NCBI GenBank assembly: GCA_009829735.1
Contig: CM020618.1
Location: 14,800,568-14,864,567, forward strand
Reading direction: 5' to 3'
Length of the DNA stretch: 64,000 nucleotides
From: Pyropia yezoensis
Taxonomy: Eukaryota; Rhodophyta; Bangiophyceae; Bangiales; Bangiaceae
Both the position numbers and the translations under genes were made by a program. Shown here in pieces: positions 9,422 to 18,233 of this stretch. Under the pieces are notes generated by a model. The model saw nothing but the letters and a program-made list of their open reading frames with translations, was not told the origin of the DNA and made no database searches. How positions within the stretch are numbered: the stretch's first letter is position 1; each line of letters opens with the position of its first letter.

Positions 9422-12400
9422 TCACCCGTGTACGGGGGTAGCCACCGCCACCCCCAGACCCTCGCGGAAGAGGGTGAACGCGTCGCGCGGTAGCGGCTTG
9501 GTGAAGCCGTCGGCGAGTTGCTCCCCCGTTGGCACGTAGACCACCACCACCTGCTGGGTCGCCACGCAGTCCCGGATAAGGTGGTAGCACACGTCGACGT
9601 GCTTCGTACGGGGGCTCATCCCCTCGTTGTTAGCCATGGCGATGCAGGCCTGGTTGTCCTCCTTCAGCGTCACCGGCCCGGCGTACTCGCCCAGGTCGCC
9701 CGCCAATCGCCGCAGCCACAGGCTGTCCTTGACCGCCTCGGCCGCGGCGACGTACTCGGCGATCGCCGTCGAGGTGGCCACCAGCCGCTGCATGCGGCTG
9801 CGCCACGAGATGGCTCCCCCGTGCAGCGTAACCACAAAGCCCGTCGTCGACTTGCGGCTCTGGGTATCTCCGGCGAAGTCCGAGTCCACCCACCCCTCCA
9901 GGTTGGCCTCCTTGCCGTACGTGATGCCCATGTTGCGCGTACCCTGCAGGTAGCGCAGGACGCCCTTGGCAAGCCGCCAGTCGCCCTCTGTGGGCGCCGA
10001 CATGCGGCGCGCCAGCTTGCCCACGGCGTAGGCCAGGTCGGGCCGCGTCTGGTTGCTCAGGTACATGAGCGACCCATAGAGCTCCGCGTAGCGGTTGCCG
10101 GTCGGCAGGAGCTCGCCCTCGGCCAGCTCCACGCCACGCGCCATGGGGGTGAAGTTGGGCTTGCACTCGTCCATCTCGTACTCCTTGAGCAGGTCCGCCG
10201 TGTGGCGGGGGTTGGACAGCGTGACCGTCCCCGCCGCCTTGTCCCATTCCACCTGCATCCCTAGGTACGACGTCACCTCCCCCATGTCCCGGCACTCAAA
10301 GTGCCGCGCGATCCTGCGCTTGACGTCAGCCACGGCCTCCGCGTCGGGGCCGCCCGGGAGGATGTCGTCCACGTGCACATTCACGTACACGGTCGTCCCC
10401 TTCATGGCAAAGGTGTAGAGGCACTTGTCGGCCTTAGACTGCACACCGCCTTTCTGCGTCAGCTTCCCGTCCAGGTGCTTCCCCCACAGGTTGCCCGCCT
10501 GCTTGGTGCCGTACATCGCCTGCTGTAGCAGGGCATCCTTGCCGGCACCCTCAAAGCCCTCGGGGATGACGATGTAGACCTCGACGTCCATCGGTGCATA
10601 CAGGTACGCCGTCTTAACGTCGATGTGGTGGACGGTCCAGCCACGGGCCGCCGCCGTGGCGAAGAACGCTCGCGTCGTTGCCGCCGCAGGCATGGCCGCC
10701 CACGACTGCAAGTAGTCATTCCCCGGCTTCTGGCGGTCGCCCCTCCCTACCAGCCGGCACTTGCGCCGCTGCAGTACGCCCCTCTGGTCCGCCTTGCACT
10801 CAAAGATGACCCTGGTCCCCTGCCGACGCGCGCCCGGCGGCGCCTTCTTCTTGGTCCACACCTTGTGGGTGATCATTGACTGCCGCTCATCCTCGAGCGC
10901 GGCCTCCCACATGGGCCAGTCATCGCGGCAGCTTGCCTCCTCCACCGTCTTGGGCGGGGGCGGCAGGTCGCGTACCATCACCGGCTTTTCGACAGTATCG
11001 GCGGTCTGGACCGCCGCCGCGCTGGCCGAAGCGCCAGCACCGTCCTGCCCAAACCGCACAGGCGGTAAGCGCGCGCGACCCGGGTACCGGGTCACCTCGT
11101 CCTCCTCCTCGGAGGTCGACTCCCGGCCGTCATCGGCCAGTTGGCCAGTCACCAGCCTCGCGGCGTCGATCGCTGCTTGGACGTCGGGCGTAACGGGGGC
11201 CCCACCCCCTCGGTCCGTTGAGCTTGTCGACGTCGAGGGCGTGAGCGTCGGGGTCGGCTGCGGGGTCGGCACGGGCGTAGCCTCCTGCGCTCCCCCGTCC
11301 TCCCCGCTGGGGGCGCCGGTCAGGGCCTGGCTCCAGTGGACCCTTTTGGCGGGGGCGGCGCTCTCGGCCTCCTCCACCACCACGTCCCGGCGCTCGACCA
11401 CTTCCTTTGTGCTGTTGAGCAGTAGGCGGAAGCCTTTGCCGCCCGCCGTGTAGCCCACCATCCTGCCGGCACTCGTGCGCGGCTGCGTGCCCTTGATCTG
11501 CTTGGGCGGCTTGAGGGCGTACGCACGACTGCCCCACACCGCCAATCCCGAAACGTCGGGGCGCTTACCGGTGAACCCCTCCCACGGGGTGACGTCTTGC
11601 CCCTCTTTGGGCGAGCGGTTCATCACATAGGCGGCCGCCACGGCCGCCTCGGCCCACAACTCCTCGTCGAGGCCCGACTCGGACAGCGCCGCACGGACGC
11701 GCTCCTTGATAGTCCTGTTGACCCTCTCCGCCTTCCCATTGCTCTGGGGGCTGTAGGGGAGGGTGACCTCGTAGTCGATGCCCTTCTCCTCGTACCACTG
11801 CCGCAGCTTGGCCGTGGTGAACTCCTTGGCACCGTCGAAGCGGATCCGCTTCAGCTTCTTGCCGCTGCGGCGCTCCCACTCGGGGATCTTCCCCCGCATC
11901 ACCCTCCCCGCCTCACTCTTGGCGCGGATGGGGACGGCCAGCGTCATGCCGGTGCTGTCCTCGTAGAGTACTATCAGGTAGCGGGACCCCGACGGCGACT
12001 TCTTGAACGGCCCCGTGATGTCCACATGGATGAGCTCCATGACGTCCGTCTTGGAGTTGGACGCCGGGAAGGGGGCCTTCACCGTCTTGCCCTCAACGCA
12101 GGGCCGGCAGATGGCGCCCGCAGCCGACTCCGTCTCCACCTCCTTCTCGGGCAAGCCGTCGACCATCTTGGCCGCGCGCTGCAGGTTGTTGTAGCCGAGG
12201 TGGAAGAACCGGCGGTGCCAGATCGAGGCCGTGCCGGGCATGGGGGCGGAGGCCATCATGGCCATCTTGGCCACCGGCTTCCCACCGAGCGTGTACTGCC
12301 CGTTCCCCTCCAGGTGGCCAATGGCGTCCGCTTTGGATACCACGGCGTGGGACGCGACCGTCTTGGCCGTGTCATAGATGTCGCAGTGGCCGTTGGCAAA

Positions 12401-13627
12401 CAGCACCGCGCCGCCGGCCTTGTCCACCAGCCCCACCGACATCAGGTTCTCGCGGAGACCCGGCACGCGGTAGGTGTCCTTGAGGGTGATGGTCGATTTG
12501 TTGTCGCCGTCCCCGGCCACGAGGATGGCCTCCCCGCGACCCGTGGTCGCCAGGGTCCCCCCCGACGCCAACGTCACCTCGTCGTTCGGTTTGGCCCCCT
12601 TGGCCACAAACACCCCCTTGCCGGTCGCCAGGTGGTGGGTCGCACCCGAGTCAACCACCCACGTGTCCGCGCGCGAGTTCGCAGCGGCAGGCGCCACGGC
12701 GCCCACCCCGACGGTGGTGCAGTAGGCGAGCTTCTTGCCGCCCCCGTCACCACCCTTGTCCCCACCATGGGGGCCCTTGCCATTGCGGCCGTGCTTTTCG
12801 TTCGCGGCCCGCCGCTCGTTACAGTCGGCGATCTTGTGGCCGGGCTTCTTGCAGTAGAAGCACACCGGCTTCTTGTCCTGCTGCCCCTTCTTCTCATCCT
12901 TCTTGAGCGCCATCGCAGCCAGGTACGCCTGCACCGCCTGTGGCACGTCGTCGTCCGACTCGGCACGCAGTTCCGTCTCCATCAGCCTGTTGGTGATGGT
13001 GGGCAGGGTGAGCAACTTGCCAGAGTTCCGCAGCACCGTGCGGATCGTCTTGAAGGGCGCAGGCAAACCGCGGAGGATGTCAAGGCAGAAGCTGTGCTCG
13101 TCCTTGTTCACGCCAGCAGTGGCCAGGTCGTCGCGGATCCCCTTGGTCCGCCCGACGTACTCCATGATGGTCTCGTTAGGCTGCTTGCGCAGCGTCGCCA
13201 ACGCCTCCTCCAGCTCCCCCCGACGCGTGGCCGTCTCATGGTCGAAGAGGACGCGGAGGCACTCCCACACCTCGGCCGCCGTCTTGCAGTCGGCGATCAT
13301 GTTCATGAGATGTGGCTTGACGGCCATCTTGATCTGCGCCAAGGCCCGCACATTCTTGCGCTTCCAGACCTTGACCTCCTTGAGCTGCTTCTCGTGCAGA
13401 TCCATGGCCAGCTTCTGAGCAGCGGCGCGCGCGGCCGCCGACCCCGCCGGCTCGCCTTCGGGCGACGCAGCTGCCGTCGCCAGGGGGGTGACAACCGGGC
13501 ACGGCGTCTCGATCGCGTCCCAGGTGCCGTTGTCCTGCAGGTACGCCTCAGCGTAGTTCGACCAGCCGCGGTAGTTGCCGTCCAACAGGTCGTAGCCAAA
13601 CTCGGAGCTCCGCGTCTCGTCCTCCAT
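9422..13627 (-). CDS. copia Gag-Pol polyprotein
   Basis: 1401 residues from the ATG at 13627 (MEDETRSS); the frame is open slightly further but only with a GTG. Domains in order: Gag-like N-terminus; CCHC zinc knuckle (C256-x2-C-x4-H-x4-C269); aspartic protease DSG (326-328); integrase zinc site HHCC (H471, H476, C507, C510); integrase catalytic D536, D598, E634 with D-35-E spacing; reverse transcriptase with HVDD (1085-1088) in place of the usual YVDD; RNase H with WVDSD (1246-1250) and later acidic residues. Protease, integrase, RT, RNase H is the copia order. No stop or frameshift occurs, so it is probably recently active. The product would form cytoplasmic particles and integrate cDNA. 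Confidence 0.95.
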   Translation of the reverse strand: MEDETRSSEFGYDLLDGNYRGWSNYAEAYLQDNGTWDAIETPCPVVTPLATAAASPEGEPAGSAAARAAAQKLAMDLHEKQLKEVKVWKRKNVRALAQIKMAVKPHLMNMIADCKTAAEVWECLRVLFDHETATRRGELEEALATLRKQPNETIMEYVGRTKGIRDDLATAGVNKDEHSFCLDILRGLPAPFKTIRTVLRNSGKLLTLPTITNRLMETELRAESDDDVPQAVQAYLAAMALKKDEKKGQQDKKPVCFYCKKPGHKIADCNERRAANEKHGRNGKGPHGGDKGGDGGGKKLAYCTTVGVGAVAPAAANSRADTWVVDSGATHHLATGKGVFVAKGAKPNDEVTLASGGTLATTGRGEAILVAGDGDNKSTITLKDTYRVPGLRENLMSVGLVDKAGGAVLFANGHCDIYDTAKTVASHAVVSKADAIGHLEGNGQYTLGGKPVAKMAMMASAPMPGTASIWHRRFFHLGYNNLQRAAKMVDGLPEKEVETESAAGAICRPCVEGKTVKAPFPASNSKTDVMELIHVDITGPFKKSPSGSRYLIVLYEDSTGMTLAVPIRAKSEAGRVMRGKIPEWERRSGKKLKRIRFDGAKEFTTAKLRQWYEEKGIDYEVTLPYSPQSNGKAERVNRTIKERVRAALSESGLDEELWAEAAVAAAYVMNRSPKEGQDVTPWEGFTGKRPDVSGLAVWGSRAYALKPPKQIKGTQPRTSAGRMVGYTAGGKGFRLLLNSTKEVVERRDVVVEEAESAAPAKRVHWSQALTGAPSGEDGGAQEATPVPTPQPTPTLTPSTSTSSTDRGGGAPVTPDVQAAIDAARLVTGQLADDGRESTSEEEDEVTRYPGRARLPPVRFGQDGAGASASAAAVQTADTVEKPVMVRDLPPPPKTVEEASCRDDWPMWEAALEDERQSMITHKVWTKKKAPPGARRQGTRVIFECKADQRGVLQRRKCRLVGRGDRQKPGNDYLQSWAAMPAAATTRAFFATAAARGWTVHHIDVKTAYLYAPMDVEVYIVIPEGFEGAGKDALLQQAMYGTKQAGNLWGKHLDGKLTQKGGVQSKADKCLYTFAMKGTTVYVNVHVDDILPGGPDAEAVADVKRRIARHFECRDMGEVTSYLGMQVEWDKAAGTVTLSNPRHTADLLKEYEMDECKPNFTPMARGVELAEGELLPTGNRYAELYGSLMYLSNQTRPDLAYAVGKLARRMSAPTEGDWRLAKGVLRYLQGTRNMGITYGKEANLEGWVDSDFAGDTQSRKSTTGFVVTLHGGAISWRSRMQRLVATSTAIAEYVAAAEAVKDSLWLRRLAGDLGEYAGPVTLKEDNQACIAMANNEGMSPRTKHVDVCYHLIRDCVATQQVVVVYVPTGEQLADGFTKPLPRDAFTLFREGLGVAVATPVHG

Positions 13628-13776
13628 GGTTAGGGGCGCGACGAGGCGAGGCCCCACGGGTCACACGTCCGCACCGATCTAGTCCCCCGTCAGGGGGAGA
13701 ACGCGCCGCCTCCGCTACCGCGTGGATCTTTCACCGACGAGGTCAGAAGAGACAGATGACACGATCCCAGCGACAA

Positions 13777-13791
13777 GCTGGGCCCATAACC
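13777..13791 (-). other. primer binding site for a tRNA-iMet anticodon-arm fragment
   Basis: The 15 bases next to the 5' LTR read, on the plus strand, GCTGGGCCCATAACC. This is the conserved anticodon stem-loop of eukaryotic initiator tRNA-Met (CAU anticodon). The element would therefore be primed by an internally cleaved half-tRNA, as known for Drosophila copia, and not by a tRNA 3' end. Confidence 0.85.
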
Positions 13792-13995
13792 TGTTACGAT
13801 GCAAACAAAGGCGCGTTGCCTCTTTCTTCCTCGGACCCGCGGTCCCTCGCCGCGGCCTTAAAGGGCCACACTCGCTTCCCTAAATCCCGACCAAATCTTC
13901 CCGCCATCGGACCGATCGCGGGGTCAAACAAATTGCCGAGGACACTCTGTCCTACGGCGGGGTCACCAGGGCCGTACAGACCGTACCCCACAACA
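13792..13995 (-). repeat. 5' LTR of the copia element
   Basis: 204-bp partner of 9189-9392, differing at five bases. It lies immediately upstream of the primer binding site in element orientation and should hold the promoter for the element's transcript. Confidence 0.95.
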
Positions 13996-14949
13996 GTCTC
14001 AGCGTCGTAGAGTCTACGAGCGTCTGGGAGCACGGCGCGCGGGCGAGGCCAAGAGGGGATGGGGGCCGGGGAAAGCGCGGGGGGCAGGGTTGGTCCCCAC
14101 GGATCCCGACTGGCCAAAGCACGAGCCGATGTGTCTTACATCACCATGATGGTGCACCATGCACACTGCGCCTGGGGGATGCGTTTTCGGGGAGGCCAGA
14201 AAAACAACAGCCATGATTGCTGTGGTTGGCCTGCCGGGATCCAACGCAACGCCCCTGTCTCGCTCGCTCCCGACGAGCTCGCTACGCTAGCAGAAAACTC
14301 AGCGCATCGACGCCGTCCTTGTTGCAACGCCGCCGCGGACGGAGATCGTGAGGATGGCTACGTAGCGCCCCTGGACAAGGGACGTCGTCGGTTCGCCCCC
14401 CCCCCCCCACCACACCGCTCTCGCCAGTCAGCTTGCGAGCTTGGGAGCGCAACGCGGGAGCGCGGCCGCTTTCCCCGCGTGGGAGCCGCCGGGCGGCTGT
14501 CATCAGGTTCGGCGCCAATTCAATTCACAAAAATATCGTTTGCCATCCTACGGATGTACTGTACAGAGTTTGATATTTTAGCGCGGGGGGGCCGCGCCAC
14601 CGGTCAGAGCCGCGGCGACCCGCCGCCCCGGGCCGCAGGCGGGAGCGGCTGGCCTCCCGCCGCGCCTCCGCAACCGGCCGCGGCCGCCGCCGCGCCGCCG
14701 CCGCGGCCGTGGCCGCCCCCACCACCACCGCTGCCGCCGCCGCCGTCACCGCCGCCGCCGTCACCGCCGCCGCCGCGGTCACCACCGCCACCACACCGAC
14801 GCGGGGTGGGGGGGCTGCGCCGGCACCACCAGCGCTGGTCCCCCGCGACCGTCCGGGGGGGGGGGAAAGCTGCCGCCCCATCCGCCGCACCGGCGGCAGC
14901 GACGGGGGCGGTGCGGACGCACTGGCCGTGCGAGTAGCGCAAGGGGGCA

Positions 14950-14981
<32 letters not shown>

Positions 14982-16716
14982 AGCGGCAGCAGCACAGGCG
15001 GCGGCGACGGCCGCCTCCGGCCACCCCGTCGGCGCCTCTCGGTCCGCCCCCCACCGCCTGCGCGGCCTCGTGGTCGGTGACGCGCGCCGGCTGGACAGCG
15101 TCCAAGTGGGGGGGATCGCCTCCTCCGCCCGAGGGTGGCGCGCGCCGCCCACGCGGGGCATTCAGACGACGCCAATCCCAGACGGCAGCAGCCCCCCGGC
15201 TGGGCGGCCTGTCGTCACCCCACGGCCGTGCCTACGCCCGCCGCCGCGTCGCCGCCGCGTCGCCGCCGCCGCCCATGCGGACTGCCCACAATGCCCGTCG
15301 GTGGGCCGGTGCTGCTGGCCCTGCGCTCAGGCCGACGCCACCGGCTGCCGTGGGTGGAACGGGCGCGCGCGGGCGGTGCCGCGCACGCACATGCCGGCGG
15401 CCTGCCGCCGTGCCCCCCACGGTGAAGTTCACCCCTCCCTCGGACAGAGGCGGCACGGCACCGCCCACCACCCGCGCGGCGGCGGGGGTGCGCCCAAAAA
15501 CGAACTGCGGGCTACCAACAAAGTGGTGCCGGTCACGGTGGCGGCGACGGGGTGTCGCGCAGGCAGTCACCAAGGCCAGCCGCGGCCGTCGGCGCCCTCC
15601 TCCATCCATGGGCACCCGCCCCCTCGCCATGAGCACCACCGCCCGCCGCTGCTGCACCTGCCCCTGGGATGGCCATCCAAACAATGAATCAACTACCCCC
15701 CGCCAGGTGGCGGACGTTTGCAGCCCCCCCGTGAACGGGCTGCCACCGTTACAGCTTTGTGGGACAAGATGCCACGCCGAGGTGGAGAGGCGAAACCACC
15801 CCGCCCACCTCCCGCCGCGTGCGCACTCCGCCCCTCCCCCTCGCCGCAAGCCCGCCGCACCGACGTGCGCTCCCCGTCACTGTACAAGCAACCGACGTGT
15901 GAGACCTCATCCCGTAACGACCGCTGCGTCGGCACAGCGGGTGCGCCGGCACGGTGCTCGCCCAGGCCCGTAGCGAGGACGGCAGCGGCGGCCACCTGCG
16001 GCGCCACCCGGCCGCAGTGGCTGCCACTTTCATGACTGGCCGGTGCAGGGGACGGCGGGCGGGCGGCGGAGGAGATGCAAGGGCAGGTGTGGCTGGAACG
16101 GGCGGCTACCACCACTGCGCGGCTGCCGCTTCTCCCACCCCGCCGCCGTCGCACCGCCCCTCATCACGTCTTGTGGCGACCGACTTCGATGACGATGACG
16201 CTTACCGTATCCCCCCGGGGTTTGCCATGGCCCCGTGTAGCGGGAGGGTGGAAGGGGAGAACTGCCCTTGACGGCCCGTGGCGGCAGCAGCCGGGGCACA
16301 GCAGCGGTTGCTGTGCAAAACTAGAGCAGTACCAGCAGCACCACCAAAAGAAGAGCAGCGGCAGAACAGAGCTCCTGTTACCCGCCGGACCCCGCTCGGC
16401 CGGCCGAGCGCCGCCGCCGCCAAGACTGACCCGACCCGCGCCCCAGCTGCAGGCGCGCGGCAGCCAGGCAGGGGGGATCCCCTCAAACACGAAGCTAAAA
16501 CGACGCGCTCCAATTTGCTTTCTAGCTGACTAAAGTTTAGGGCGACATTGTTCATAGAAACCGATGTGTACAGAACGCAAGCTTTCGTACAGTACTGGAT
16601 GTACTGTACGTACACCACACGGGGGTACGAGGCCTCGTGCGAGCCCCCCCGGAAAATCATTGGCAAGTGGCGGAGGGACTGCTCACGTGCCCACAGCGGG
16701 GAGGCGCATCGCCAAG
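13996..16716. other. 2.7-kb region without a recognised gene
   Basis: Frames on both strands are Ala/Gly/Pro/Arg-rich from GCC-type triplet runs (about 14680-15020) and show no domain. The block 15905-16000 is an ungapped homologue of 5965-6060 downstream of gene B. TACTGTAC occurs at 14557-14564 and 16602-16609, GTACAGTA at 16587-16594. A gene with many introns could be hidden here, but I cannot support one. Confidence 0.4.
16587..16609. promoter_or_regulatory. paired GTACAGTA / TACTGTAC octamers, possible regulatory motif
   Basis: Two copies in inverted orientation, 7 bases apart. The same octamer, in either orientation, is also at 490, 3066, 3589, 5807, 8849, 9141, 14557, 22602, 24665 and 48793, all outside called coding sequence, and once inside the PsbP gene (31614). 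It is AT-containing and therefore unexpected at this frequency in such GC-rich DNA. A regulatory role is inference. Confidence 0.3.
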
Positions 16717-16836
16717 CGGCGAGTGTGCGCTGATGCTGTGGTCTGTTGGCAACAGACCACAGCATGTTGGCAACAGACCACAGCATCAGCGCACACGCTG
16801 CTGGCAACAGACCACAGCATCAGCGCACACTCGCCG
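16717..16836. repeat. 120-bp foldback with 32-bp perfect arms and internal tandem copies
   Basis: Arms 16717-16748 and 16805-16836 are perfect reverse complements. Between them are further copies of the arm core GGCAACAGACCACAGCAT, so the same unit is present three times directly and once inverted. It would extrude as a long hairpin. It lies 1.4 kb upstream of pyruvate carboxylase. It is probably a mobile or recombination-derived structure; no coding role is seen. Confidence 0.75.
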
Positions 16837-18233
16837 ACAGACTGTTGGACAGCACGTGCACAGTGCGGTCCACTGTTTGGAGGGCCTTGTTCCAGAGCAC
16901 GCCGCCTGGCTGACGCGCTTGAAGCACGCACGTGTACTCTACACGCTATACAGCCTGGCGACCCCCCCCGCTCGCAGCTCTGCTTTGACTACCGCCAGCG
17001 TCGCCACCCCTGTTGATGCTGCTGGCCTGTCAAGGTGTCCTCCAAGCGGGGCCGTCTCCCTGTCTCATCGAGGGCAGTGCCCCCTGTTCAACACTCTTCC
17101 CCGCTGGCGGCTTCCTTGGAAAAGGTGCCATGGCCTCACGTTCGGGCCTTCTTTGGCGGGTCATCTTCCTAGCGCTGACCGTGGGAGTGCCTGCCACCGT
17201 TCTCGAGGACGGTAGCGCTGTCCCGCCGAGCCCAGTTTTGGTAGACATATACATAAGTACACAATACTTTTTCGCGTGTCATGTCGGTCAGATTCATGGT
17301 GGCATCTTCCACGCCACTCGAGCAACCAAGATCGCGCCTCGCGTCGACGCCCAATGAGCGTTGGGCGCTCATCATTCCGCGCCATGCTTCGTACGCGTTC
17401 GCTCTGGAAGGCGGATCCCATCACGAAAACAGATGAGTGAGGGCACCCTTTGACGGCACCTGCAGCTGGCCAATCATCGGCGACCAAGAAGGGTCGCGGA
17501 TCACACAGGGGGACCCCGTGATCCTCTCGCCACCGCATCCTTCGTCCGACAGTCGGGGGGGGCCAGCAAGAAACGGGTGTGCCGCGGCGGGTATGTAAAC
17601 GGTTTGGCGCGCCGGCCGCCCCTCGCGGCACCCCCCCCCCCCCAGGGACCACGCTGGTGCCGCACAAACCGGTGCACCCTCAGAGCGCGCGGCCACAAAC
17701 CGCCGCCCCCCCTCGCCAGCGGGCCGGCGTGTGCGTGTGGTTTGCGGCGGGAGCTCAGCCGCGGCAGATGGGGTTCCGTAGACGCTGCAGCGTCTGGCGG
17801 GGGCGGGGGGGTGTGGGGGGGGCGCGGCTTAAGCAGCAGCCGGTGGCGGTGAGTCTGTGGCGGTGGCGGCGGCGACGTACCGGGCCCGCGTGGGTGGGCG
17901 AGGCGCAGCGAGGGGGGGGGGGGTGACCGCGGCCGACGCCGACGCCGGCACGGGGCTGTCCAGCGGGCCCGCCGGGCGCGTCTGGGGCGGCGTCGACCGA
18001 GGCGACCAGGGGGGCGCGGGGGACAGCCCTGCGGCGACGGCTGTGGCGGTGGCTGTGGCGGCGGCTGTGGCGGCGTCGGTGGCGGCGACGACGTCCCGGA
18101 AGCAGCAGCGGCGGCAGCAGCGGCGGCGGCAGAGGGCGGCCGTGGCGGTGGCCCCGACAACCTCCCGGCGGTGGTAGCGGCGGCGGCGGCCTGCCTGCCT
18201 CTGGCTGGCGTGGCGGCTCCTGCAGGTGGCACC
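16837..18233. other. upstream region of pyruvate carboxylase
   Basis: 17016-17357 (plus) encodes a frame of about 113 residues from an ATG with one hydrophobic stretch and no recognisable domain; I do not call it. 17640-18180 is mainly G-rich with GGC triplet runs that drive Ala/Gly frames. Otherwise nothing recognised. Confidence 0.4.

Larger units (their letters stand above)
9189..13995 (-). mobile_element. complete Ty1/copia LTR retrotransposon
   Basis: 4807 bp, minus orientation, bounded by 204-bp LTRs that begin TGTTG and end AACA. The flanks GTCCC (9184-9188) and GTCTC (13996-14000) match at 4 of 5 bases, as expected for an old 5-bp target duplication. The LTRs differ at five positions (about 2.5%), so insertion is fairly recent. 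One long uninterrupted frame encodes Gag-Pol in copia order (protease, integrase, reverse transcriptase, RNase H). The primer site and polypurine tract are both in place, so the copy looks structurally complete. Confidence 0.95.

Noticed and set aside
11597-13633. 678-residue plus-strand frame inside the copia element
   Set aside because: Antisense to the Gag-Pol frame, which carries every catalytic motif.
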